Positions 31,297-40,500 of a stretch of DNA of 64,000 nucleotides are shown one piece after another. The notes under the pieces are model-generated. The model ran no database searches. It was given only the letters and a program-made list of their open reading frames with translations, and was not told the origin of the DNA. Origin of the DNA: Cyanophora paradoxa. Its lineage: Eukaryota; Glaucocystophyceae; Cyanophorales; Cyanophoraceae. Position 1 is the stretch's first letter, and every line of letters starts with the position of its first letter. The position numbers and the translations under genes were made by a program. The stretch lies in the NCBI GenBank assembly GCA_004431415.1, contig QPMI01000100.1, positions 186,001 to 250,000 of the forward strand. The letters run 5' to 3'.

Positions 31297-32697
31297 CTAC
31301 TTTCGCGAACTGGATCGTAGATTTACCCGGGTTTGAGGTGCTGAATATGTCTCTTTTGAGGTCTGGAAGTCTGTATACCATCTCTGACTGTTGACTTCTG
31401 ATAATTTCTGGGTTCCTGCTATGGTCAACTTCTTTAATTCACGCTCCGCCTTCGCTTTCTTCTTTGTTCTGGCTTGTGTTAATGGTTCTTCTGGGACGTC
31501 ATCTGCTTTTTCGATGCCTTCCTTGCGAATCGCCGAATCAACCTGGGCTTCTTCTTTCGCTTGTTCAAGTGCATCCACTGTGGGCGCTTCGTGATACTCT
31601 ACACCTTTGATAGGTAACAGTTCGTGGAAAGCGAAGCGCCCATCGACCATTTCACCATTCGGATTTCGTAACCGAAACTTGAACCCCTCTCTCCCTTCAA
31701 CAGTATAGACGATCCGCGACCAATTGACACCCTGTTTAGCGAACGGGTTCTTTTCTATTCTCACTCTCACAAACATGCCCTGTTTGATACCATCCAAGTA
31801 AGCGATCGACTTCTTGAATCTCTCATCTTCTAATCCGATAATCTCACGATAATGATCTTCGGTGGTCTCTGCCGGTTTCCTCTTGGTTGCTGAGTGGATG
31901 GTATTGTTATAGTTGTACTCTATATCTCCCAATACATCAAAGAATCGCGCCGTGTTGTTTGCGATGCAATAGTTCGTGATCAATCGTTTGATCTGCTTGT
32001 TAAACGCTTCGATTCTACCTTGGCTTCGATGATCTGCGACATCGCTTATCTGATGATCGATAAACTTTTTAGCAAGGTAGTTAGTGAACATGTTATTACT
32101 GAATTCGCTGCCGCTGTCACTCTGAACACGAGCGATAGGTCGTGGTACTCTTTGTTGTAACTGTTCAAACGCGGCAAGAGTTGTAATTGCGCTCTTATCT
32201 CTCATCGGAATGATGTAACCGGTGCGTAAGGTCGATTCCATCGCGGACATGAACGTATCGTAACCGTCGTTTTGTTTCTTATAAGCCGGGAAAAACAGAA
32301 GATCGATAACGTACGTATCAAGAGGTTGCCGTATCGGTATCATCGGGTCTCTCTTTCTTGAAAGAGTCGGTGCGTTTATCTGAACTACTTCCTGTTTATC
32401 ATACCATTCTCTCATCTTCTTGTAATTCTCCTCGGGTAGTTCCTTTCTCATTGCTCCGAACCCCTTGTAACCGGTGCGAGGATCGTAAAACTTCTTTGCA
32501 ATCTTCGATTCTTTCGGTGCGGTTTCAGTAGGTAATGCCTCCGGGATCAGTTCTTTAACCATCTCCGACTTCTTTAAGATTCTTGTGTTTTTCTCTTCGA
32601 CTGGAATGGTGATCGGTAGCATGTTGCCTTGGTCTTCTTTTAAACTTTTCTTTACGATTTTAGGAATGGGTCTTAATCCTATCTGTGCTGAGGGCAT
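31297..32697 (-). CDS. Retroviral-type (rve) DDE integrase
   Basis: 466 residues. The core carries Asp132 (in TYVIDLLFF), Asp194 (in VQSDSGSEF) and Glu230 (in SQGRIEAFNK): a DD(35)E triad as in polinton and retrovirus integrases, which join element ends to host DNA. A basic N-terminal region precedes it, and the C-terminal part (FVRVRIEKNPF, then a charged lysine-rich tail) could hold an SH3-like or DNA-binding fold. It lies beside repeat-rich non-coding DNA on both sides, as expected near an element end. No integrase appears in the visible part of unit 2. All catalytic residues are present and the frame is intact. Confidence 0.9.
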   Translation of the reverse strand: MPSAQIGLRPIPKIVKKSLKEDQGNMLPITIPVEEKNTRILKKSEMVKELIPEALPTETAPKESKIAKKFYDPRTGYKGFGAMRKELPEENYKKMREWYDKQEVVQINAPTLSRKRDPMIPIRQPLDTYVIDLLFFPAYKKQNDGYDTFMSAMESTLRTGYIIPMRDKSAITTLAAFEQLQQRVPRPIARVQSDSGSEFSNNMFTNYLAKKFIDHQISDVADHRSQGRIEAFNKQIKRLITNYCIANNTARFFDVLGDIEYNYNNTIHSATKRKPAETTEDHYREIIGLEDERFKKSIAYLDGIKQGMFVRVRIEKNPFAKQGVNWSRIVYTVEGREGFKFRLRNPNGEMVDGRFAFHELLPIKGVEYHEAPTVDALEQAKEEAQVDSAIRKEGIEKADDVPEEPLTQARTKKKAKAERELKKLTIAGTQKLSEVNSQRWYTDFQTSKETYSAPQTRVNLRSSSRK

Positions 32698-33199
32698 CTT
32701 TACTTTAATTTCAATATATTAATAATGGACGAGCCGGTTTGGACAGAACACCCGAAACCAAACTACTTTGCTATCGATCCAAACGATCCGGGCTTAAAGT
32801 GCATATGGTTGTTACATCTGATCCGAGGTTTACTGCTTCTTGGGGATCGAAAAAATAAAAAGAGAGGCGCTCGCTCCCAGGTGAGCCCCACCAATTGCGC
32901 GCCCTCTTCTTTCCTTCCCCACTACCATTCTCAGTAAGCCCACTATCTATTTTCGAATTTCTCAGTAAGGCTCAGTAACAAATTATAAAATAGCACTGTA
33001 TTTTTCAGACTTCTAACCTCTCCTCACTGAAACCAATCACGAAACCCTTTCATTCTTCATTTTTCTAACTCCTTACCATTCCCAGTAAGCCCTTTAACCC
33101 TCCTCCGATCTCTCAGTAAGGACAGTAAGACCCTCATTTTTACGAAATGTTCCCGATCGTTTCCATACTATTTTCAGTTAGCCAAATTGAAAAATCAAG
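32698..33199. other. Candidate origin-like region with CAGTAAG iterons
   Basis: CAGTAAG occurs at 32,932, 32,963, 33,083, 33,114 and 33,123, with a CAGTAAC at 32,973 and CAGTTAG at 33,175, in AT/pyrimidine-rich DNA. The block is bracketed by direct copies of GGTGAGCCCCACC (32,880-32,892 and 33,199-33,211). A 70-codon ORF at 32,725-32,937 has no recognisable feature and I do not call it. Could be a replication origin or a regulatory region for the flanking divergent genes. Confidence 0.45.
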
Positions 33200-33280
33200 G
33201 TGAGCCCCACCGATAGGTTAAAACAACTTATGAAGTGCGTATATCCCCACTTAAAGATTTCCCACTATACAAGTATAAAG

Positions 33281-33604
33281 ATGCCGGGTAATCAGCTCCC
33301 CTTACCTAAAAGTAAACTGTGCAATGTGTGCAAAGAGGTCAAGCCTGCATCGTGGTTCCCTTTGCACAAGTGCAAGTCGGGAAATATAACATTATATTGG
33401 AGATGCATACAGTGCCACCGTGACTATCAAAATGATCGCTATCACAAAGTCTTAAAAACGCGTCCGAAAATCGAAGTACAATCGAAAATATGCCCCGATT
33501 GCAAGATTGAGAAGCCTGCAAGCGAGTATAATAAAAAACAAAGCACGAAGGATGGTCTCTACTACAAATGCCGACAGTGTTATAGTGAGACTCGGACGAG
33601 CTAA
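33281..33604 (+). CDS. Small protein with two zinc-ribbon modules
   Basis: 107 residues from the ATG at 33,281, chosen because it follows an ATAAAG box; an upstream in-frame ATG at 33,200 would add 27 residues of unlikely sequence. Two similar modules: CNVCKEVKPASWFPLHK with CIQCHRDY, and CPDCKIEKPASEYNKKQ with CRQCYSE, each with two CxxC pairs. Modules of this type occur in phage proteins related to HNH or endonuclease VII families, but no catalytic HNH is visible here. Probably DNA-binding. Confidence 0.55.
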   Translation: MPGNQLPLPKSKLCNVCKEVKPASWFPLHKCKSGNITLYWRCIQCHRDYQNDRYHKVLKTRPKIEVQSKICPDCKIEKPASEYNKKQSTKDGLYYKCRQCYSETRTS

Positions 33605-33639
33605 TTTATGATTTTGAAATGAGATTTGTATTTTTTAAA

Positions 33640-33692
33640 GCGAGTTTGTGCATGAGCAAGCATGCCGAAAATGCCCACCTGCACAAACTCGC
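33640..33692 (+). terminator. Stem-loop after the zinc-ribbon gene
   Basis: A perfect 13-bp inverted repeat, GCGAGTTTGTGCA with TGCACAAACTCGC, around a 27-base loop, 35 bases beyond the stop codon and before a convergent gene. Hairpins mark mRNA 3' ends in mimivirus-like viruses, so a 3'-end signal is plausible. Confidence 0.5.
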
Positions 33693-33847
33693 GACTTCAA
33701 TCGAAATGTTCCATTTAATGCACTGGAACCACTCGCGCCCCGCCCACTATGCAAGATACATGCCTTTCTTATGCATGATCTATGAAAAATAACAATAAAC
33801 CCAGTCGTCAGACAAGCTGCCTTGGCTGCGCCTCTCTCATTCTTTCT

Positions 33848-34129
33848 TTACATAGGAGCACTCACAGGAATTTCGCTTGCCTTTCGAACAGTCCCCCTTG
33901 CAAACGCTTGCTCTACAATCGCTTCCTTTGTGAGTGGAATCGGAATTCCAGCGGCAATACACGATTTAACTTCTTTATCCACAATCTCATCAATCGCGAT
34001 TCTCGCCCGATTATGAGCCGCATTATCGATCCAATCCTGAACTGAGAATGCACAGTATTCCATTCCCAGTTTTTCAGTATCAGTTAGAACCACTTGGTAG
34101 ATGTTCGACATTCTTTTAACATTAGACAA
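33848..34129 (-). CDS. Small conserved-looking protein beside fibre genes
   Basis: 93 residues: YQVVLTDTEKLGMEYCAF, then a helix with DWIDNAAHNRARIAIDEIV. This resembles short helical proteins found beside tail-fibre genes of phages, though I cannot name the family. It follows the next upstream gene by 9 bases in the same minus-strand run. A short in-frame alternative start (MSNIYQ) exists six residues downstream. Confidence 0.5.
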   Translation of the reverse strand: MSNVKRMSNIYQVVLTDTEKLGMEYCAFSVQDWIDNAAHNRARIAIDEIVDKEVKSCIAAGIPIPLTKEAIVEQAFARGTVRKASEIPVSAPM

Positions 34130-34138
34130 TAAAATATT

Positions 34139-35140
34139 CTAATATACATCAATGAGTTCACCTGCCCATAAATTGAAATTTGTGTTAGTGCCATATATAG
34201 TTCCTGATTCTAATTGAAGCCTCGCATTGTCATTTGCATTCATTTTCACTATGCAATTGAAACCGAATTGATAATGGGTTCCTGCACTTGGGCTTATGTA
34301 GCCAATAATATTAGCTCCAACGTTGTTTATTCGCAAGGTGACATGATGAGTTCCTGTGGTGTTGCTCATTAAAGTTACCATGAACCTGTAATATCCGTTG
34401 ACAGGAGCAGTAAATACCCCGTTTGAAACCGATGTTGATGATATTATAACATTTGCCCAGTTCGTGAGGGCAAAAGGTCCTGACGGGGATCCATTATATC
34501 CATAACAAAATTTTATATGGTTTGGGAGTGAGAGATAAGAGTTTGTTCCATTAATTGATAATCCATTCCAGGTGAAGGTTCCAGCATTTGTTACGTTGGT
34601 ATGAGATGCTGTGAATGTAGAAGCAATCTTTGCCCCACCTCTCTTGATCTCAAAATTGTCACTTGCACCCACAGTATCAATGGAATTCGTTTTAATTCCA
34701 CCACTTGCTGTGAGCAACCCAGTAAACCCGCCAGTGGTTCCATTCACAGCCCCATAGGAAGTCGCTGTAACTGTCCCATTCACACTCAGTCCAGTCCCAA
34801 TCCATGCCCCGCCACTGTAAACTTGAAAAGCCGCCGAATTCCTATCAGCCGGATTAAAAGCCGTTTTGGAATCCTGTTGACCTTCATATAGATTTTCTTT
34901 GGTGACCAGCCCCGAAGAGATTGCGGGTCGATTAGATACGATCATTTGAGTAGCTTTAACGAGTCCATCAATCTTGTCGGCTCTGAGTTCTTTGACTCTG
35001 AGTATGCTTTGGTCATTAAAAGAATCGGTTTTCGCTGTCTCAGTCGAAGGGTGGCTCGGAGATAAATCATAGACTGTGTGTTGGACATTATGGACAGCAC
35101 TTGCACTCAAAGAAAACACAGGGGTAAACACAGTCGACAT
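34139..35140 (-). CDS. Fibre-associated protein with C-terminal C1q-like domain
   Basis: 333 residues. The head has SILRVKELRADKIDGLVKAT and VYSGGAWIGTGLSVNG, the same motifs as proteins A and B of both units. A middle segment of short repeats (TVTATSYGAVNGTTGGF) resembles a shaft. The last 130 or so residues match the C1q/TNF pattern: VFTAPVNGYYRFMVTL, VTLRINNVG, MNANDNARLQLESG and a final LWAGELI. C1q domains trimerise and bind ligands. The gene is therefore a third member of the same head family with a different receptor-binding tip. Confidence 0.65.
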   Translation of the reverse strand: MSTVFTPVFSLSASAVHNVQHTVYDLSPSHPSTETAKTDSFNDQSILRVKELRADKIDGLVKATQMIVSNRPAISSGLVTKENLYEGQQDSKTAFNPADRNSAAFQVYSGGAWIGTGLSVNGTVTATSYGAVNGTTGGFTGLLTASGGIKTNSIDTVGASDNFEIKRGGAKIASTFTASHTNVTNAGTFTWNGLSINGTNSYLSLPNHIKFCYGYNGSPSGPFALTNWANVIISSTSVSNGVFTAPVNGYYRFMVTLMSNTTGTHHVTLRINNVGANIIGYISPSAGTHYQFGFNCIVKMNANDNARLQLESGTIYGTNTNFNLWAGELIDVY

Positions 35141-35161
35141 CTTTTGATTGTTCTTTACTTA

Positions 35162-36616
35162 TTAAGCGAGAATATTATTGTTTTGGAGAGGTCCGACAGC
35201 AGTCCAATGGAGTTTAAGGGTTCTTTCGTTTTGAGGCACATTCGTATAATTGATCGCCGAATAACAAGTAAATATAGCAATCCAAGTGAATTTATTTTTG
35301 AACCCAATGCGATTCCCGAACTGATATTCAGCAGAGAGATATATGCTATTGGTGAAATCGACACTTGTTAAAATAATACTGTTTTCGAGAGTAGCATTAA
35401 CTATTGGATCACTATAATATGGGGTAGAAAATGTAACGGTTCCTGATGCTGTAAACACTTGCCCTACTGTATAAACTTGATTAGGTATAACTACATCCGC
35501 TGTCCCTTGTTGCACATATGCATTTGGATTCACATAACTACCGAAATTCGTGAGCAACTCGATGCTGTGATTGTGAGTAGGTGGCGAAGTAGGTGTGTTA
35601 ATCAGGTCATCATAATTTCCACTTGTAGCCACAGCATGTAGGTTTGGTGTGTTTATCAGATCATCATAATTTCCACTTGTAGCCACAGCATGTAGGTTTG
35701 GTGTGTTTATCAGATCATCATAATTTCCACTTGTAGCCACAGCATGCAAATTCGGCTTAGTAAATAACCTATCCCATGTCCCATTGAAAGGAAGTGTAGA
35801 TTCTGATATAATTACACCTTGATCGATCCAACGAGGTATATAGCTTGTGAAATCGGGAGGATTTACAAGATCATAGTAATTTCCTGTGTATGCTACACTA
35901 CTCCAAGTCGGCTTCTGAATGATATCACTCCACTTCCCACTAAATCCCGCCGGCACATCTGTAAGCTCCTTATAGCTCACCTTTTGCTTTGGTATAGACA
36001 GCTCAATTGGTGAGAATGCACCCGAAAGGCGATTTTCAGAGGTGAAATACATGAGACTTTGACTGTTAGGGAACTCATCCACGAGATTAAAGGTGAAATT
36101 CGTGGGCAATTCGAGTCGACTAATTGGGGTGTTGTCGCCTAATATAAATTCGGCACCTGTATGCACGACCGGGTTTCTTTGGATATACATATTTGATGCA
36201 CCTATTACAGGTGCTATTATGGGCACATCCGAATTTACGAGATTGCAAGTGATGGAGAAAATGGTTTTAGGGGCGAATAGATTGCAATCAAAGGTCACAG
36301 TAGATGGATCAATAGTAGGATCGACATTTGAACAGATCTGAAACATCCACCCTCCCACACAGTTGCAATTTAGATTTCGAAAGGCTGTTCCTGCCATTGC
36401 ATCCACATAGCCAATCCCATTTGCTATGTCATATATGTGACCAAACTCGTAACCAAAAATGTCATTCCACAGATTGGAAGCCATAGCTCCCATCACGTAA
36501 CCTTTTAGATCAACTATCAGGTCATTGGATTCACTGGGTATATTGGCATGGGTTATATAAAATTGATTATCCAAGACAGCATTCTTTATTGTCGTTTCTA
36601 CTATGGGTTCAGTCAT
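35162..36616 (-). CDS. Tail-fibre-like protein with three 18-residue repeats
   Basis: 484 residues. The N-terminal half is beta-rich without a family I recognise. The middle has three tandem copies of NLHAVATSGNYDDLINTP (DNA about 35,592-35,751) preceded by related words (VAYTGNYYDLVNPP). The ATSGxYxDLxNxP motif is typical of phage tail-fibre shafts. The C-terminal 120 residues (VFTASGTVTFSTPYY onward) form a beta-rich tip. A CTCTATTATGG box is upstream of the start. Likely a virion surface protein of block B. Confidence 0.6.
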   Translation of the reverse strand: MTEPIVETTIKNAVLDNQFYITHANIPSESNDLIVDLKGYVMGAMASNLWNDIFGYEFGHIYDIANGIGYVDAMAGTAFRNLNCNCVGGWMFQICSNVDPTIDPSTVTFDCNLFAPKTIFSITCNLVNSDVPIIAPVIGASNMYIQRNPVVHTGAEFILGDNTPISRLELPTNFTFNLVDEFPNSQSLMYFTSENRLSGAFSPIELSIPKQKVSYKELTDVPAGFSGKWSDIIQKPTWSSVAYTGNYYDLVNPPDFTSYIPRWIDQGVIISESTLPFNGTWDRLFTKPNLHAVATSGNYDDLINTPNLHAVATSGNYDDLINTPNLHAVATSGNYDDLINTPTSPPTHNHSIELLTNFGSYVNPNAYVQQGTADVVIPNQVYTVGQVFTASGTVTFSTPYYSDPIVNATLENSIILTSVDFTNSIYLSAEYQFGNRIGFKNKFTWIAIFTCYSAINYTNVPQNERTLKLHWTAVGPLQNNNILA

Positions 36617-36653
36617 TATACTCTATTATGGAATACTACAAAAATTAAGGTTG

Positions 36654-39278
36654 TTACATAACATTTGGAACGTGTTCATATATTCTCCCTTCTCTCTGTG
36701 CCATTTCCGCCATAAAGTCTCTGTCATTATTCATCGTTTGCTCTGCCAACTCTTGTGCTCGTGATTTTTTGGGTGCTGCCCTACTTGCTGGTGGTTGATC
36801 AGTTCTCACAACACTAAGACCATGCCCCTCGGCTGACCTCACCTCTAACCCCACATCTCCTTCGGCTGTTTGGGTCACATTCAGCTCAGGTGTTGAGTAT
36901 TTATTTCCTGCTCCTGCAATGGTTCTGTCTATGCAAGCACAACAAAGAGCTCGAAATTTGTATGCAAGCACAAGCCCAAGAGCACCGAGAATCGGCAAGA
37001 GAATGATAAGCACTAAATTTCCTGGATCCGATCCGGGTGCTCCGACTGGATTGGTAGGATTTGTGGGATTATTAGGTGTTGTAGGATCAGTGGTAGGTGG
37101 GGTCTGTGGGTCTGACTCATCAGGAGGCACGTTAGGATCTGAATCTGGGGGCGGTTCCGTCGACCCTGCTAATGAGGTCGGCGCTGTGTATGCATTTGCA
37201 AACACGATGGGAGCCGTCGCTGGATTTCCTGTGGAGGATCCTGAGATTGCACCATAGGTATCTGCGAGATACTTGTATAATTCCTGTGTCACAGGTGGAT
37301 TGCTCACAGATCGACACACCCAAATATTGCATGTGGTGTCATAGACTGTGTCCCTGATAAAAGGCGGTAGAGCCGTCCCACTGAATGACTCAAAGAGTCC
37401 ATTTCGCGATAGCAACCTATGTCCTGTATCACAATTTCCACCCTCAAAATATTTGGTAGCCGAAATCGCACCTTGCACATAAATATTGCATGTCGAATGC
37501 AATCCAATGTTATTTAGGTTAGGAGTGTATCTGTCATCAAGCCGGACAGTGCACACCCATGGGGAAGCGGTTTTTATATATTTCTTATCGCCTGCTGTGA
37601 TCACATCAGTGTTTGGGTGGCTTTCGATTTGGGTAGCAATTGACTCATATTTGTAAGAGTAATAAACTAAGAGACCATCTGTGGAGGATGTAAAATAAAA
37701 GAAGTCTCTCATGAAGTCTGTGGATCCAAAGAAGTCAGCATTGGTCGATGTTAGGGTGACTTTGGGATAGCTCATGCTCACAGTCTCAGAAGGATATGGA
37801 ATATAAGAGGTGTAATAGCGATTTAACAGATAATAGTAAAATCCATCTGAGACATTCGAGTGAGTGGGCAAGGTGACTGTTAAGGTCTTACTGCGATCCT
37901 CAAACGTTTTCTGTATGACAATGTTGCAAGTATTAATATATCGAGAATCGAAAAAGTAATTATTTGTGACTCTATTATCGATCAAAGTCGCATTGGTTCC
38001 ATTAAACACGAAATTCTGCCCATTGATCCTCGTAGTGTGAATGTCTGTAACATCGAGAGGATACCTTATTTTTAATCGATCTTCGGGGTCAAATCGCGGA
38101 ATAGTTCCTGTTGCCTTCCAACTGATAGTAAAGGGAGGAGCAAGGGACACTGCTGGGATAACAGAGAGATTAAATTTCGAAAAATACAACCCAACAGGAT
38201 ACCCTGACAGAGCATATGTCACTGTTGCATTTCCGACAAGTGTGAAGCCGGTGGTTGTTATGTTAGTTGCAACAAATGGGGAGTAGCCGGCTGGTGCATT
38301 TTGAAGTGATGTAGCTGACCCATCATTGACCACATACAAATTCGTGTCTGTTATTTCAATAGTAGGAGGGGAAACAAATGGTGTCTCAAATGTGAAATTA
38401 AAATTCGCTGGAACCCCTGCAAGATATCTATATGTTGTTGCTGATATCTCGGATGCCTGGAATACTTTGCTTCCACTCCGCACTACATTACTTGTGTCTT
38501 TCACATTGTGGTATGAGATGCTGGGAGTCGGGGAGAGCACCAACGAAATAGCATCTGGTAAATCAGACTTTGTAATATACAGTTCTTTAAGATACTCCTT
38601 TTTAAAAGGGGCGGTCAGATCTCCAATAGTAGCCGATGAACCTGCGACTACAATATTACAGGTGTTTGCACTCAAAGAATAAACTGTGTTCCACCTTAAA
38701 GAGTTCGCGCCAAGATCGAAACTCTGTGAGAAGGGCACGATATTGCTACCTTGTAAATCTCGGTAAACCTTTACTCTGGGTTTGCTATCGAATTCAGGGG
38801 TGATATAATTGATGTTAAGAGTGAAACTAATAGTAGCTTCGGAAGTCAATAAGTTGTTTCGGATGATAAGTAAATTGTATGTCTCGTTAATGACAAACGA
38901 AACCTGAAACCCTGTGGAGGTGACATTTTGAATAAATGCTTTATTCGATTCATTATTGTTAGTGATAGGATTATAATAAGTAGTGTGATCCACCAATGAA
39001 ACAGTGGGTATAGTCGTCTCGAAACCTGTGACACCCAACTGATCCCAAGTGAATGTATATGTAGGTTTGCCTACATAAGCGACAAAGACCCCATTCGCAA
39101 TCTGCTGAGGGTATCCCTCGACAGTGTAGGTCTCAGTTCGCGAAACTGATCGGGAAAGGTTACTATTAAAGTCAGTGTAGCTGATCAGTGCATTATCACT
39201 GGTGAGAATCTGATTGGGTCGGAGTGAGTGATTAAATGGAAGGATTAAATTGGAGGCAAACATGGAAACTCCATGCAA
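36654..39278 (-). CDS. Membrane-anchored virion surface protein
   Basis: 874 residues (or 869 from a second ATG at 39,263). A long threonine/serine-rich beta region carries SGTxxxD and SNTCNI-type repeats, followed by a proline/threonine stalk (about 700-750, PPTTDPTTPNNPTNPTNP), one hydrophobic span (about 755-775, LVLIILLPILGALGLVLAYKF less its edges), a cysteine patch (CCACI) and a charged 90-residue tail. No signal peptide is evident. Suggests a protein held in the internal membrane of the virion with a large outer part. The family is not one I know. The next gene upstream ends 11 bases away. Confidence 0.6.
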   Translation of the reverse strand: MHGVSMFASNLILPFNHSLRPNQILTSDNALISYTDFNSNLSRSVSRTETYTVEGYPQQIANGVFVAYVGKPTYTFTWDQLGVTGFETTIPTVSLVDHTTYYNPITNNNESNKAFIQNVTSTGFQVSFVINETYNLLIIRNNLLTSEATISFTLNINYITPEFDSKPRVKVYRDLQGSNIVPFSQSFDLGANSLRWNTVYSLSANTCNIVVAGSSATIGDLTAPFKKEYLKELYITKSDLPDAISLVLSPTPSISYHNVKDTSNVVRSGSKVFQASEISATTYRYLAGVPANFNFTFETPFVSPPTIEITDTNLYVVNDGSATSLQNAPAGYSPFVATNITTTGFTLVGNATVTYALSGYPVGLYFSKFNLSVIPAVSLAPPFTISWKATGTIPRFDPEDRLKIRYPLDVTDIHTTRINGQNFVFNGTNATLIDNRVTNNYFFDSRYINTCNIVIQKTFEDRSKTLTVTLPTHSNVSDGFYYYLLNRYYTSYIPYPSETVSMSYPKVTLTSTNADFFGSTDFMRDFFYFTSSTDGLLVYYSYKYESIATQIESHPNTDVITAGDKKYIKTASPWVCTVRLDDRYTPNLNNIGLHSTCNIYVQGAISATKYFEGGNCDTGHRLLSRNGLFESFSGTALPPFIRDTVYDTTCNIWVCRSVSNPPVTQELYKYLADTYGAISGSSTGNPATAPIVFANAYTAPTSLAGSTEPPPDSDPNVPPDESDPQTPPTTDPTTPNNPTNPTNPVGAPGSDPGNLVLIILLPILGALGLVLAYKFRALCCACIDRTIAGAGNKYSTPELNVTQTAEGDVGLEVRSAEGHGLSVVRTDQPPASRAAPKKSRAQELAEQTMNNDRDFMAEMAQREGRIYEHVPNVM

Positions 39279-39289
39279 CTCTGACCATC

Positions 39290-40366
39290 TCAGATTCGAT
39301 AAACCAACTCGGTATGTGTTGTCAGTCGCGGGTATATGTTCCTTTTCGACAGAATATGGGCTAAGGTAATTGCAAGCGCTCCATCTGCTGCAAACAGAGC
39401 ATTAATTTCTGATTGCAAAGCCGCGATTTCGGTTGTGTGGGTCGTGAGGGTTCCATCCTGGCTGGAATCTTTGGTGTTCTTGCTCCTTTCAAACTCCAAA
39501 AACGCCTTTACGATGTCCTTGCCTAAAAGATCGTTTATATTGTCTCTGGTTATGTGAACATGGTCTGTTCTCAGTGCCTGTTTCTCTGTGGTAAAAGCCG
39601 GAATTTCTTCTGCAAATGATATAGTCGTTTTATCAAGTGCTAAGGATCTCACATTCGGAGCATTGGCGCCAATTATATCGACAACGTTCCCATTTTCGAC
39701 AATTTCTAAGGTCGGTTTCGCGGGGTCTAATGTGAAAACACCCTCTGTTATCTGGGGAACCGATTCGCTCTTCTGAATCACAAAGGATTCGATGTTTAGG
39801 TTACAGGTTGCGACATTGGTGGCGAAAAACGACTCGGAGTTGAGCGAGTTTACATTTAGGGTATCCGTAGTGATGTTACTTGCTGTAATGTTACTCGTCG
39901 TAAGATTACCTGCTGAGAGATCATGGACGACCTCTACCTTTGTTTTCCGTGTGGATACTCCCGCTATAAGTGTGCTATTATCCACGATTCTCATAGCTGC
40001 ATTTTGGAAACCGCTCTCATCTTGAATGAAGAAGTTTAAGCGACCTCTATCGAATGCTTTTGGGATGTTCCTGCGATTATATCGCACCGTTTTCGGTAGC
40101 TGGCGGGTTGCCTGAATGCTGGCGACTCTGTTTCGTTCGTTATCATCAAGTAAAAAGTCGATTCCAAGTTTATGATCCCCTTTCTCGACGTTCATTAACT
40201 GCAAAGCTGCGGGTCTGCTCGGTGTCCCACTGACTGGATCTTCGCGGTCTGCATTGTAATTTATTCTCAGAGACCCGCGAATTTCAGTGTTTACCTGATC
40301 AGTGTCCTCTATCTGAGTGGTCGAATTAATAACTCGTGCGTCTGGTCGCGGATTCAGGAACGACAT
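39290..40366 (-). CDS. Short fibre protein with the giant-fibre anchor domain
   Basis: 358 residues from the ATG at 40,366 (protein MSFLNPRPD), chosen because the giant fibres also start MSFN; a further-upstream ATG adds 21 implausible residues. The head matches the giant fibres: LGIDFLLDDN, VASIQATRQLPK, FDRGRLNFFIQDESG against FDSGRLIFNVQDEQG. A short SNITASNITTDTLNV shaft and a C-terminal coiled coil follow; there is no lectin or S74 domain. Probably a base or adaptor for block B fibres. Confidence 0.65.
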   Translation of the reverse strand: MSFLNPRPDARVINSTTQIEDTDQVNTEIRGSLRINYNADREDPVSGTPSRPAALQLMNVEKGDHKLGIDFLLDDNERNRVASIQATRQLPKTVRYNRRNIPKAFDRGRLNFFIQDESGFQNAAMRIVDNSTLIAGVSTRKTKVEVVHDLSAGNLTTSNITASNITTDTLNVNSLNSESFFATNVATCNLNIESFVIQKSESVPQITEGVFTLDPAKPTLEIVENGNVVDIIGANAPNVRSLALDKTTISFAEEIPAFTTEKQALRTDHVHITRDNINDLLGKDIVKAFLEFERSKNTKDSSQDGTLTTHTTEIAALQSEINALFAADGALAITLAHILSKRNIYPRLTTHTELVYRI

Positions 40367-40500
40367 CCTCTTTATAAACAAAGAAGATATATAAGAAGTA
40401 TATAAGATAATGAAGACCTGCCTGGGCAAAAAATGACGGCTCCACCTTCAAGACAAAGCATTTAAAGGATTGGCAATAACACTATTCTAGCGGAGTAAAA

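Noticed and set aside
32725-32937. 70-codon frame between integrase and zinc-ribbon gene
   Set aside because: No domain, overlaps the direct-repeat and iteron region, and has no counterpart elsewhere in the window.
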